Of a stretch of 64,000 nucleotides of DNA, positions 17,024 to 25,227 are shown piece by piece; position 1 is the stretch's first letter; each line of letters starts with the position of its first letter. A program made the position numbers and the translations under genes. The notes beneath the pieces were generated by a model. The model was not told the DNA's origin and made no database searches. It was given only the letters and a program-made list of their open reading frames with translations. This stretch comes from Geothrix sp. 21YS21S-4 (GTDB taxonomy: Bacteria > Acidobacteriota > Holophagae > Holophagales > Holophagaceae), in the NCBI RefSeq assembly GCF_030845995.1, contig NZ_CP132719.1, positions 2,914,001 to 2,978,000 of the forward strand, written 5' to 3'.

Positions 17024-17344
17024 ATGTGGATCTTCACGCCGTCATCGTTTCTTTCGATTGTCGACAAGGGTGGTGATGGGAGCACCCTGCTGATCCGGGC
17101 CCGCCGAGAGGGCGAGATCGAAGCCCACTTCCCGGAGGTCGTGGTCGAGACCACGCCCCGCAATGACTATCTCTACCGGGCCAGGATCGACCGGGAGCGC
17201 GTGGCACAAACCATGGCCGAAATCATTCGAAAATTGCATCACCCCAACTACAAAGCAGCGATCAAAGGCCCAGACCTCCATGACTCCTGCATGGAGGTCT
17301 GGGACGTGATGTATCGCTACCAGAACCGGCACCGGAAACAGTGA
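17024..17344 (+). CDS. Small conserved hypothetical protein (MWIF-type)
   Basis: A 106-residue protein that begins MWIFTPSSFLSIV, continues with a strand LLIRARREGEIEAHFP, then DYLYRARIDRERVAQTMAEI and HPNYKAAIKGPD, and ends near MEVWDVMYRYQ. I recognise the overall pattern (MW-F-T...G-F-SIV... VRAR ... DY-YRA ... NFK ... VW) as a widespread uncharacterised bacterial family, but I know no assigned function. It starts only 3 bases after the NUDIX-HTH stop, so the two are almost certainly co-expressed and may act together. Confidence 0.6.
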   Translation: MWIFTPSSFLSIVDKGGDGSTLLIRARREGEIEAHFPEVVVETTPRNDYLYRARIDRERVAQTMAEIIRKLHHPNYKAAIKGPDLHDSCMEVWDVMYRYQNRHRKQ

Positions 17345-17390
17345 GCGCAGCGAGAACTCGTCGACATCAAGTCGACATCAAGGAGAAGCC

Positions 17391-17729
17391 ATGGAATGGA
17401 AGGTCAGGAAGGGCGGGGACGAATATCCCTGCCCCGATATCCCCACCCTCAAGCAGTGGGCCACCGAGGGCCGAATTCTGAAGGAGGACTACATCTTCAA
17501 CCCTGTCCTTAGGCAATGGCTCTACGCCCGTGACGTGGCCGAAATTCAACCGAATTTCATCAAGACCACGAACCAAGCCCAGGCCCAGCACTTGAAGAAG
17601 GTCGCCACCGCGTTGGCGATCCTGGGCGTGATCTTCCTGGTGCTCTCCCCGCCCTTTGGCGGGCTGCTCCTTCTGGCGGCGGCGACCTGTGCCGTGGTCC
17701 ACCATGTGAAGGCGGGAACGGTCATCTAG
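17391..17729 (+). CDS. GYF_2 (DUF4339)-like membrane protein
   Basis: A 112-residue protein. The N-terminal half, MEWKVRKGGDEYPCPDIPTL...QWATEGRILKEDYIFNPVLRQWLYARDV, has the G-x-P-x2-L...G-x-I...V/I-N-P...W motif of GYF_2 domains, which bind proline-rich or membrane partners. Two hydrophobic helices follow (about 68-85 and 90-106). AAGGAGAAGCC precedes the ATG. A tandem GTCGACATCAA repeat lies just upstream and could be a regulatory site. Its function in the island is unknown. Confidence 0.6.
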   Translation: MEWKVRKGGDEYPCPDIPTLKQWATEGRILKEDYIFNPVLRQWLYARDVAEIQPNFIKTTNQAQAQHLKKVATALAILGVIFLVLSPPFGGLLLLAAATCAVVHHVKAGTVI

Positions 17730-17760
17730 GGTCTCACTCTTCTACGGCTGCGGAGGCATC

Positions 17761-18804
17761 ATGGCTGGCAATAAGCACCACTTCCTTCCTCGATTCCTGA
17801 TGAAGGGCTTTGCAAGCAGAATTGAAGAAAAGAAGGTCTTCGTCTGGCTATACCGTAAGAACGCCGCCCCCCGGGAAGAAAGCACTCGCAATATCGGACA
17901 CGAAAAGGGCTTCTACAGAACCGGACAGGACACCGCAGACCCCGAGATTACGGCCGCTGAGAGGCCCATGGTGGAGCTTGTCGATCACCTACGGGACCTG
18001 CCTACCGGAAGCGCAGCCGATGGTATGGGCGTACCTGAAATGGTCGCCCACTTCGTGACCCGCACCAGGCACATACGTGATTCTGTCGAGGCCCTCGGAG
18101 ATATCGCGCTTGAACGATTCGATGATTTTCTGGCATCCGGTCAGGACTTCATGCGCATGGTGCTGAATTCTCCGAAGACTAAGCAGCAGATCCTGGCGGG
18201 GACCCCAGCATTTCTACGTCCGATGGCCATGCAGGACTTTCCCAGTTTACTCAAGAGATTTGAGGAAGAGTGTGGACCAGCGCTTCAGGCCATGATTCTT
18301 GATGCCATGTCTCAGACCCGAAAGAGAATCCCCGTGCTGGTGAAGAAAACCCATGTGGAACTACTGCGAAGGGAATTGGCCCCCGAGGCGCGAGTGGCGA
18401 ACTACCGCAAGCTGTCGTGGTCTGTGATCGACGTTCCGTCCCCGATGATTCTCGGTGATGTGGGTGTGCTCTTCGAAACAGGAGGGACCCGTCGATACAA
18501 ACCCTATGACGAGAAGGGCGACCTGCTGATGGGGGCGTATCTCCCGATCACGAGCCAACGGCTGCTGGTGGGACTCCTCCCTGACCGACCTCCAACATCA
18601 TCTCCGGAAGAAATACGCGCCGCCTATGCGAGGGCTTGTAGGGAGTTTTTCGTGGGGAGCGCCCAATCCGAGGAGTTGAAGCAGCTTCAGCCGCTACTCG
18701 GAACCGAGTCCGAAATGATGAGTCTTGATGAGGTGGACAGAGCTTTCAAAGAGTGGATGTTAGAGGCATCGGCTGACCTGGCTGGCAACGATGCACTGGA
18801 ATGA
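17761..18804 (+). CDS. DUF4238 domain protein
   Basis: A 347-residue protein beginning MAGNKHHFLPRFLMKGFAS, the diagnostic start of DUF4238 (H-x-F-P-x-F-L-x2-F). The body is mostly helical, with later strands around WSVIDVPSPMILGDVGVLF and AYLPITSQRLLVGLLP, typical of this family. No membrane segment is visible. DUF4238 genes occur widely in accessory regions and no function is established. Base composition is slightly less GC-rich than the core genes. It lies alone between the GYF_2 gene and the interrupted zinc-ribbon gene. Confidence 0.8.
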   Translation: MAGNKHHFLPRFLMKGFASRIEEKKVFVWLYRKNAAPREESTRNIGHEKGFYRTGQDTADPEITAAERPMVELVDHLRDLPTGSAADGMGVPEMVAHFVTRTRHIRDSVEALGDIALERFDDFLASGQDFMRMVLNSPKTKQQILAGTPAFLRPMAMQDFPSLLKRFEEECGPALQAMILDAMSQTRKRIPVLVKKTHVELLRRELAPEARVANYRKLSWSVIDVPSPMILGDVGVLFETGGTRRYKPYDEKGDLLMGAYLPITSQRLLVGLLPDRPPTSSPEEIRAAYARACREFFVGSAQSEELKQLQPLLGTESEMMSLDEVDRAFKEWMLEASADLAGNDALE

Positions 18805-19473
18805 AGCTCCCTATTGATTTCGAAATTATTCACGAGAGGAAAGTATGAGTGGATTCGATAGCGGTCGTAAGCGATCTCTGCATGCCAAGCCTATGACCTC
18901 GCACCTCCGGGCCATCGACATCCGCAAGTGGCAGCGCGAAGGACTTCTCCGACCTGGTTTTTCGTTTACGCGGACATGGCATCAGTGCGGTGAACTTCTG
19001 GCCCAAATCCAGGTCCACCCCATGGGCGACCATCTTCAGATCGCCTATAGCACCGGACCCTGCAAAGAACCTGGACCCGTACAGCATGACGTCATCCACG
19101 TGGTCCGCACGACCTGTCACCTGGGCGGGCACCGGCCGTGGTTCCTATGCCCCCGCCCCGGTTGCGGACGCCACGTGGCCTTGCTCTACGAGTGTGGGGG
19201 CTTCGCCTGTCGCCAGTGCCTCGATCTCGTCTACCCAAGTCAGCGGGAGTCGGCTGCGGGACGTGCCCTTCGAAAGGCCGAGCGGGTCCGCCAGCGCCTC
19301 GGTTGGGAGCCCTTATTCCGTCCCCCTCTGAGGTTGGACAGGCAATAAGGAGCCGAGAAGGATGATATCCAGCCGCCAGGGTGCGAAGCGATGGGAGGCC
19401 GTAGGCCGACCGAAGCGAAGCACCCTGGCGCGGCGGCTCCGGAGGGCTCAGGTCCTTCACCAGGAGAACCCCT

Positions 19474-19809
19474 ATGTCCCAAACCCAACCCCTCCCCGAA
19501 GGGAATATCCAGCGATGGACGGCCAAAAGGAAGGCCGCCGTCGTTCTGGACCTGATCAAGGGAAAGATCACGGCCGCCGATGCCGCCCGCCAGCACGGGC
19601 TGACCGTGGCCGAGTTGGAGCAGTGGAAGGACGACTTCCTCAGCCAGGGCACGGAGGCCCTGCGCACCCACCCACGGGACCGCGAGGCCCAGTGGGAGGC
19701 CGAGAAGCAGCGCCTGCAAGCCAAGGTCGGCGAGCTGGCGCTGGAGGTGGACATCCTAAAAAAAGCGCATCGCATTCTCGGCAAGGACTTGCCGGAAGGG
19801 ATCTCGTGA
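19474..19809 (+). CDS. IS3-family transposase OrfA
   Basis: A 111-residue DNA-binding subunit with a helix-turn-helix (AKRKAAVVLDLIKGKITAADAARQHGLTVAELEQW, about 17-51), followed by a leucine-zipper-like helix (EAEKQRLQAKVGELALEVDILKKAH). CCAGGAGAACCCCTATG gives a ribosome-binding site. The TGA stop overlaps the GTG start of orfB (GTGA), so OrfB may be made by translational coupling rather than, or as well as, frameshifting. Confidence 0.88.
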   Translation: MSQTQPLPEGNIQRWTAKRKAAVVLDLIKGKITAADAARQHGLTVAELEQWKDDFLSQGTEALRTHPRDREAQWEAEKQRLQAKVGELALEVDILKKAHRILGKDLPEGIS

Positions 19810-20657
19810 ATGCGGTGCGGTGCGATGTGCTGGAGGCGGGGATGGAGATCCCGATGACTCGCCTCTGCCGGGTGCTCGGTGTGCCGCGCTCCACGGTCTA
19901 CCACCAGCCCAAGGTGGAGAAGCTGCATCGCCCGGTGGACGAGGCCCTGGCCAGGACCGTCCACGAGATCATCCAGGCCCACCCGACCTTCGGCATCCGG
20001 CGGGTATGGGCCTGGTTGAGGTATCGCCTGGGTCAGTCCACCAATCGCAAGAAGATCCACCGCCTCATGCGGATCAAGGGCTGGAGCTGCCGCCAGCGGG
20101 CCGTGGGGAAGCGCCCAAGGGTGCCGGGGTCGAAATCCATTGCCCCGTTCCCCAACCAGCGCTGGTCCACGGACATCGCCCTGGTGGAATGCGGGGTTGA
20201 TGGTTGGTGCGCGTTCGTGCCCGTCCTGGACTGCTGCACCCGCGAAGTCCTGGGCTGGAGCCTGGATCGAACGGCCAGGGCCCAGAATGCGGAACGCGCT
20301 CTGGAAGAAGCCCTGATCCACCGGTTCGGATGGACCCACGGCGCACCGCCGGGCCTCGCCCTCCGCCATGACAATGGCCTCGTGTTCGGCTCCCGGGCCT
20401 ACCGGGCTCTGGTCAAGGACTACGGCCTGAAGCAGGAATACATCACGCCCTATACCCCCGAGCAGAACGGCTTGTGCGAGCGGTTCATCCGTTCGTTCAA
20501 GGAAGAGTGCGCCTGGCTCCACCGGTTCCAGGACATCCGCGAAGCCCGCGCCGTCATCGCCCGATACATCGACCACTTCAACACCCAGAGGCCCCACCAG
20601 GCCTTGGCCTACCGGACGCCCCGAGAGGCGTTCCTCAACCCCCAACCCGCTGCCTGA
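19806..20657 (+). CDS. IS3-family transposase OrfB (DDE integrase)
   Basis: A 283-residue transposase with an HTH_21 region (GIRRVWAWLRYRLGQSTNRKKIHRLMR, about 62-88) and an rve catalytic core. The DDE residues are in WSTDIALV, LRHDNG and NGLCERFIRSFKEE, and it ends with the usual YIDHFNTQRPHQALAYRTPREAF. It appears full length, so the element could still be active. The start is GTG at 19806, overlapping the orfA stop. Confidence 0.9.
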   Translation: MNAVRCDVLEAGMEIPMTRLCRVLGVPRSTVYHQPKVEKLHRPVDEALARTVHEIIQAHPTFGIRRVWAWLRYRLGQSTNRKKIHRLMRIKGWSCRQRAVGKRPRVPGSKSIAPFPNQRWSTDIALVECGVDGWCAFVPVLDCCTREVLGWSLDRTARAQNAERALEEALIHRFGWTHGAPPGLALRHDNGLVFGSRAYRALVKDYGLKQEYITPYTPEQNGLCERFIRSFKEECAWLHRFQDIREARAVIARYIDHFNTQRPHQALAYRTPREAFLNPQPAA

Positions 20658-20969
20658 TAACCCTCAAACTTGTCCAACAATCAGGGGAGCACTACACCCT
20701 GGGAGTGCAGCGCCACGGGTCGCAGGCCGAGAGGCATGCACGAGCGCACATTCAGTCGCTTGCGGGCTCTGCGTGCATGCCTGATGATTCAAGCGCTGGG
20801 CGGGGCAAAGCGACGACTGGATTGGATCTCGCGGTCCTTGGATGGCCGAAAATGATCGGAACGACCGGGGAGCCAAGGCCCATCAAGCGGGGGCAACATT
20901 GGGGGCAACCCATCAATCACTATTTCAATAACTTGTTTTTATGCTGTAGATACACATTAAATTCGGTAG

Positions 20970-20984
20970 CCACCACCTCCACCA
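20970..20984 (+). other. attR: right attachment core of the ssrA island
   Basis: An exact copy of CCACCACCTCCACCA from the ssrA 3' end. Sequence on either side differs from attL (GTAG before, TTTATG after). The two GGGGGCAAC repeats lie about 62-80 bases to the left, mirroring the cluster inside attL. Base composition drops sharply to AT-rich just beyond. Confidence 0.82.
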
Positions 20985-21030
20985 TTTATGAAGATTCGAT
21001 AAGTTTCATCAAATTTTATAATTACACCTT

Positions 21031-21057
21031 CTAAATGACTCGCAAATTGTCATTTAG
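21031..21057 (-). terminator. Hairpin at the end of the beta-helix gene
   Basis: CTAAATGAC (21031-21039) pairs exactly with GTCATTTAG (21049-21057), a 9-bp stem with a 9-base loop that overlaps the stop codon. There is no uniform U-run immediately after, so termination is plausible rather than certain. Confidence 0.4.
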
Positions 21058-22595
21058 TTCACACCGGGTCCATCAACAAGCCATACATTAGCCTGAATGT
21101 TAATCAATCTCGCCAATCCATTAGGACCGATAGTTCTTGTCCCGGGACCCCCCGAAGTACCTGTTAAGTACAGAGAAACGCCAGACGCACCGACGATTGT
21201 TTGGTTTCCACCTGTTTCATTATGCAAATAAATAACAGCACCGACAGGCACATACGGGCTCAATATTGAATTCGGGACAGTCACAACAGTAGGTAAATTT
21301 GTTAATCTTTTGATTTTTCCACAATCTGTTTGCGACAGAGCATAAGTTGTTTTCGTGACTTTCTCTGTACCAAAAACAGCGCCAGGATTACTCCAAGGTT
21401 CGGCGGCTAATAAATTAGGATTTGTTATTTGTACCCTACGTCCATCATCATTTGAAGAAGGAATAGACAAGGGGACAAAACCAGAAGCGGTATTATGCCA
21501 TTGATTCCCGTAATCATTCTGTTCAATCATCAAATGACCATCAACAATCCCCCCATAAACAACGTGATCTATAGTCCAATCAATATATCTAACATTGGAG
21601 TCAAAAACTTTAACCATAGGAATATTATGACCGTGAAAATTTATATAAGCATTTTTCACAACAATTCCTTGCGGAAAATACAAATTCCCTCCAATGGTTT
21701 TGCTCACTGTAGTAATGTATGCTAAAGCATTATTTGCCATTTCAGCATAAACACTATCAATGATTATATCTTGAGCATCTGGTGTAAGAATTATCCCATA
21801 ACTACTATTAACAAATGATCCACCCAAAATTCTTGACCCAGTTCCGCTAATTTGTGCATAAACCCCTAAATCAATATCATTATAAGCAGCCATAAAACAA
21901 TTGCTGATTGTAACTCTTGAGTTTCCGCCGTCAGATACCCCGGCAGGACTGACACCAATTATTCCAATAAAATTCGCATTAGCATCATTTCTATCTACAG
22001 TATACATACGAACATTTTCAATTACGGCGTCCCATATATTGTCATATCCATAAATACAGTAATTACTCCCGCCAGCACCACTCCCAAAGTCCTTGAAGAC
22101 AACGTTTATTATTCTCGGGCTAAGAACAAATGGTCGCAAGAAAATACCATGAATAGCGGCCTTTGTACTAGTTATTCTAAGGCCATCTACGGTATAGTGC
22201 GCATTTGAATAAGGATATAAGCCGGTATTTAAATTTCCTAAATCAATGGCGTTTCCACTCCCCGTGTAATAGAGCGTAGCATCTCCATTAGAAAACAAGT
22301 AAACGGGAGTTTGAAAGTCTAACCCGCCAGAATACTGGTAAGTCCCCATCGGGAAATAAATCCCAATAGGCTTACCGCCCTGAACAACATATTGAGAATT
22401 CACCCATTCCGATAATAACTTAAAAGCAGAAGCATTGTCATTGGCAGTCGTATTTACTCCCCAGTCCAACACATTGATGGGAGCGCCATTAATCATTGCG
22501 TAAGATATTGAATTGGAGGATAGATCTCTCCCAAAACAGGGCATGGTTATTGTTGCCATTAAAGCAAAAACCACAGTTATAAGTCGTTTGAACAT
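21054..22595 (-). CDS. Secreted right-handed beta-helix protein (pectate-lyase/tailspike-like)
   Basis: A 513-residue protein. The N-terminus (MFKRLITVVFALMATITMPCFG) is a signal peptide, so it is exported. Next comes the pectate-lyase-3/tailspike entry pattern (VLDWGVNTTANDNASAFKLLSEW...GGKPIGIYFPMGTY), then a long run of parallel-beta-helix turns with Asn/Gly-rich loops. The C-terminal 90 residues (YVPVGAVIYLHNETGGNQTIVG) resemble phage tail-fibre tips. It may bind or cleave polysaccharide. DNA is strongly AT-rich compared with all neighbours, a sign of transfer from another genome. A GTG 6 bases upstream is an alternative start. Confidence 0.65.
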   Translation of the reverse strand: MFKRLITVVFALMATITMPCFGRDLSSNSISYAMINGAPINVLDWGVNTTANDNASAFKLLSEWVNSQYVVQGGKPIGIYFPMGTYQYSGGLDFQTPVYLFSNGDATLYYTGSGNAIDLGNLNTGLYPYSNAHYTVDGLRITSTKAAIHGIFLRPFVLSPRIINVVFKDFGSGAGGSNYCIYGYDNIWDAVIENVRMYTVDRNDANANFIGIIGVSPAGVSDGGNSRVTISNCFMAAYNDIDLGVYAQISGTGSRILGGSFVNSSYGIILTPDAQDIIIDSVYAEMANNALAYITTVSKTIGGNLYFPQGIVVKNAYINFHGHNIPMVKVFDSNVRYIDWTIDHVVYGGIVDGHLMIEQNDYGNQWHNTASGFVPLSIPSSNDDGRRVQITNPNLLAAEPWSNPGAVFGTEKVTKTTYALSQTDCGKIKRLTNLPTVVTVPNSILSPYVPVGAVIYLHNETGGNQTIVGASGVSLYLTGTSGGPGTRTIGPNGLARLINIQANVWLVDGPGVN

Positions 22596-22601
22596 GATCA
22601 C

Positions 22602-22887
22602 CCCATTAATAAATTAAAACGATTTAAAAAACAAGCCTTTGTGGAAGCTCTTGCTTACAAATTATTTCATCTCCGTTAGTCTGAGTAGTCTTAATAAACT
22701 CACTGTCAGTCGCCTCTTCTCGGAAAGTCTCCCCCCACTGCACTCTGAGTTGCCATGTTCCCCCAATATGGCTTTACGCAACACCCCAAAAAGGAGCAAA
22801 TACAATAGACAAATAACGAGAGGCAGGATGGGGGACATCGGAATCAGGGGAATCCGGTTGATACTGCTGCGGACCTAGGATGGTGAA
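22602..22887. other. Gene-free stretch, AT-rich to mixed
   Basis: About 286 bases between the beta-helix gene and the DHFR-family remnant. I see no convincing coding sequence, RNA gene or terminator. A short open frame on the plus strand (22639-22878) has no ribosome-binding site and no family features. Base composition changes from AT-rich to mixed across it, so it probably holds the right edge of the foreign DNA. Confidence 0.5.
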
Positions 22888-23028
22888 CTATCCCAGCTTC
22901 AAAGATCCGACGACTTTGTAAGTCCGATAGGGCGCAGTCCAGTCGCTGTACGAAAAACCGTCGTCATCGTCGGAATGCTGAATGACGCCATCCAGCGAGA
23001 TGTGCTCGATGATTCTGAGCTTCCTCAT
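22888..23028 (-). pseudogene. Truncated dihydrofolate-reductase-family (RibD_C-like) gene, 5' remnant
   Basis: The start MRKLRIIEHISLDGVIQ...DGFSYSDWTAPY matches the N-terminus of the DHFR-like RibD C-terminal domain family. After about 36 residues the match ends in TYKVVGSLKLG and a stop; the family needs about 180 residues. GGTGGAGG upstream of the ATG at 23028 shows it was once translated normally. The break lies at the chromosome side of the AT-rich insertion, suggesting that the insertion or an associated deletion removed the rest. Confidence 0.65.
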
Positions 23029-23150
23029 GCGAGCCTCCACCTTCTTGGCTTGAGATTTCGAGAATATCTTCATCCTCGCTAAGTCAGCTGAAAGCTACCG
23101 TGGACGCTTTACCAAATCAGTTTGCGGATCCTGTCTCGAAAGGAGACACC

Positions 23151-23567
23151 ATGACCAACGCTGTAGCCAACCTTCAGACGGCACTCCAACAGGCGATGGT
23201 GGGCCGGCCGAAGGCGGGGGGATTCCCCTACCTGGCCGAGACCCTGCGCCGGGCGGAGGTCCGGCGGAACCGGTGGGCCCTGCCCTCCTGCCAGAGCACC
23301 TACTGGACGGGGCTGGGCGCGGTGGTGATGCAGGGGCAGCCTCTGGCGCTGGGCGCGCTGGAAGTTCCTCCGTTCGATGAGGAAGCCCTCGTCGCGGCCC
23401 TGCGGCGGGACCAAGCGGGCGAGGGCAGCTTCCCGGAATTCCTGGCGGCGGCGTGGCGGGCGGGGGTGATCGACTACGACGTGGACTTCGAGGGGCGGAC
23501 CGTCACCTACCGCGGCGCCAGCGGCGAAAGCTACGTGGAGGCCTATCCGGCGGTGGACGTTCCCTAG
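23151..23567 (+). CDS. DUF1398 family protein (YbcV-like)
   Basis: A 138-residue soluble protein. The family features include GFPYLAETLRRAEVRRNRWALPSCQSTYWT near the start and FPEFLAAAWRAGVIDYDVDFEGRTVTYRGASGESYVEAYPAV at the end, the usual layout of DUF1398. The function is unknown. AAAGGAGACACC precedes the ATG at 23151, which I therefore prefer to an upstream in-frame start. It is a single-gene unit closed by a strong terminator. Confidence 0.75.
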   Translation: MTNAVANLQTALQQAMVGRPKAGGFPYLAETLRRAEVRRNRWALPSCQSTYWTGLGAVVMQGQPLALGALEVPPFDEEALVAALRRDQAGEGSFPEFLAAAWRAGVIDYDVDFEGRTVTYRGASGESYVEAYPAVDVP

Positions 23568-23610
23568 CCTTTCCGAAGCAACCCGCCCACGGCGGCCCGT
23601 CGGTACGCGA

Positions 23611-23636
23611 AGGCGGGGGCCGAAGCCCCCGCCTTT
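23611..23636. terminator. Terminator between convergent DUF1398 and dctA genes
   Basis: A strong hairpin (GGCGGGGGC-CGAA-GCCCCCGCC) is followed by TTT on the plus strand. It lies 44 bases after the DUF1398 stop and 22 bases before the end of the convergent transporter gene, so it may serve both. Confidence 0.75.
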
Positions 23637-23657
23637 GGTTCGTTGGAAGAGTGCGCC

Positions 23658-24983
23658 CTATTCCGCTTCGCCGGCCAGCACCGGCACTTCCGCGACGGCC
23701 ACGGCGGTGGTGACGGGAGCGGACTTGGCGGAGCGGCCGATGTTGGCGTGGAACTTCTCCCAATCGATTTCCTTCTCCCAGCTGGCCATGACCACGGCGG
23801 CGATGCAGTTGCCGATGTGGTTGGTGATGGCGCGGGCCTCGGACATGAACTTGTCGATGCCGAGGATCAGGGCCATGCCCGCCACGGGGATCCCGGGGAC
23901 GACGGCGAGGGTGGCGGCGAGGGTGATGAAGCCCGAGCCGGTGACGCCGGCGGCGCCCTTACTGGTGATCATGGCCACCACGAGGATGCCGAGCTGCTGG
24001 CCGAGGGTCAGCTCGATGCCCAGGGCCTGGGCGATGAACAGCGAGGCCAGGGTCATGTAGATGTTCGTGCCGTCCAGGTTGAAGGAGTAACCGGTGGGGA
24101 TGACCAGGCCGACGATGGACTTGGACAGGCCGATCTTCTCCATCTTCTCCATCAGGGGGATCAGGGCGGATTCGGAGGAGCTGGTGGCCATCACGAGCAG
24201 GAGCTCGTCCTTGATGTAGCTCACCACCTTGAAGATGTTGAATCCGGCGATGCGGGCGATGGCCCCGAGCACCACGAACACGAACAGGGCGCAGGTGGCG
24301 TAGAACAGGAAGATCAGCTGGGCCATGGGCACCAGGGACTTCAGCCCGAACTTGCCGATGGTGTAGGCGATGGCGGCGCCGGCGCCGAGGGGGGCCAGGT
24401 AGAGGATCTGGTGCATGACGCCGAAGAAGGCCTTGCTGAGGTTCTCCAGGAAGCCGATGAGGGGCGCTTTGTGCTTCTCGTTGAGGGCGGCCACCGCGAA
24501 CCCGAGCAGGACGGAGATCAGCAGCACCTGCAGGATGTCGCCGTCGGTGAAGGCGCTGAACATGGTCTTGGGGATCATTTTCAGGAGGTGATCCGCCACG
24601 GTCATGTGCTGCGCCTGGGTCACGTAGTTGGCCACCAGCTTGGGATCAAGCTTGGCGGGATCGGCGTGGAAGCTGCGGCCGGGGCCGAACAGGTTGGCCA
24701 TCACGAGGCCCACCACCAGCGCCAGGGTGCTCACCACCTCGAAGTACAGGATCGCCTTCCCGCCCACGCGGCCGGCCTTCTTGATGCTGCCGGAGCCCGC
24801 GATGCCCAGCACGACGCTGCACAGGATCACCGGGGGGATCAGCATCTTGATCAGGCTGATGAACCCGTCGGCGAAGGGCTGCATCTTGACGGCGACCACC
24901 GGGTAGAAGTGCCCCAGGATCGCCCCGAGAATGATCATCAGGGCGACCCAGTTGTAGAGTTTGGTTGCGGCGCGCTTGAGCAT
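23658..24983 (-). CDS. dctA: C4-dicarboxylate/cation symporter, DctA type
   Basis: A 441-residue inner-membrane transporter of the DAACS family. It has eight or more hydrophobic helices and the family hallmarks: the serine-rich motif VMATSSSESALIPLMEKM, the unwound segment PTGYSFNLDGTNIYMT, and TSKGAAGVTGSGFITLA. Substrates are probably succinate, fumarate, malate or aspartate taken up with H+ or Na+. The ATG at 24983 has AAAGGA upstream; a longer in-frame start is less likely. The gene follows, on the same strand, a DcuS/DcuR-like two-component system that probably controls it. Confidence 0.9.
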   Translation of the reverse strand: MLKRAATKLYNWVALMIILGAILGHFYPVVAVKMQPFADGFISLIKMLIPPVILCSVVLGIAGSGSIKKAGRVGGKAILYFEVVSTLALVVGLVMANLFGPGRSFHADPAKLDPKLVANYVTQAQHMTVADHLLKMIPKTMFSAFTDGDILQVLLISVLLGFAVAALNEKHKAPLIGFLENLSKAFFGVMHQILYLAPLGAGAAIAYTIGKFGLKSLVPMAQLIFLFYATCALFVFVVLGAIARIAGFNIFKVVSYIKDELLLVMATSSSESALIPLMEKMEKIGLSKSIVGLVIPTGYSFNLDGTNIYMTLASLFIAQALGIELTLGQQLGILVVAMITSKGAAGVTGSGFITLAATLAVVPGIPVAGMALILGIDKFMSEARAITNHIGNCIAAVVMASWEKEIDWEKFHANIGRSAKSAPVTTAVAVAEVPVLAGEAE

Positions 24984-25119
24984 GGTGAAGGTCCTTTCAG
25001 CGGATCCGGGCATGGAAACCGGCGGCCCCAGAAACAGGGCCGGATGGAGACGCGGTGGGAAAGATGCCGGACGGCGATGGGAACGAAGGACCCGGGTGCC
25101 GGACTGGCGTACTACACAT

Positions 25120-25136
25120 ATGACCTACGGGTAGGT
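25120..25136. promoter_or_regulatory. Near-palindrome in the dctA upstream region
   Basis: GACCTACGGGTAGGT is a near-perfect dyad about 140 bases upstream of the dctA start, beside CATATG. It is the most symmetrical element in the 244-base gap between dctA and the regulator gene, which otherwise shows nothing clear. It could be the binding site of the adjacent response regulator. Confidence 0.3.
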
Positions 25137-25227
25137 TTGATCATTCTGGGCTAGCCCCTCCGGGGCCGGCCGTTCTGGAAGTTGATTTCGGGAATTGAAA
25201 CTTTTGAAAGCGCCGGTCTGACCACCC

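Larger units (their letters stand above)
19329..20683 (+). mobile_element. IS3-family insertion sequence, about 1.36 kb
   Basis: Two overlapping genes, orfA and orfB, lie between imperfect terminal inverted repeats. The left end reads TGAGGTTGGACAGG and the right end, reversed, TGATTGTTGGACAAG; the shared core is GTTGGACA. Ends have the TG...CA form. I find no clear target-site duplication, so the exact ends carry a few bases of uncertainty. It interrupts the zinc-ribbon gene at the island's right end. Confidence 0.8.
18845..20855 (+). pseudogene. Zinc-ribbon island protein interrupted by an IS3-family element
   Basis: The 5' part (18845-19328) encodes a basic protein with VRTTCHLGGHRPWFLCPRPGC...ACRQCLDLVYPSQRE and a following Arg-rich helix, a zinc-ribbon family common on integrated elements. 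The expected continuation (RP-R/K-GMH-R-T near the C-terminus) is found beyond the insertion sequence at 20684-20855, reading RPRGMHERTFSRLRALRACL to DGRK and a stop. The two parts are separated by the IS, and the reading frames do not rejoin cleanly. The gene was intact when the island was assembled and has since been inactivated. Confidence 0.7.

Noticed and set aside
22639-22878. 79-codon open frame between the beta-helix gene and the DHFR-family remnant
   Set aside because: No ribosome-binding site, no recognisable domain, and composition that changes across its length.
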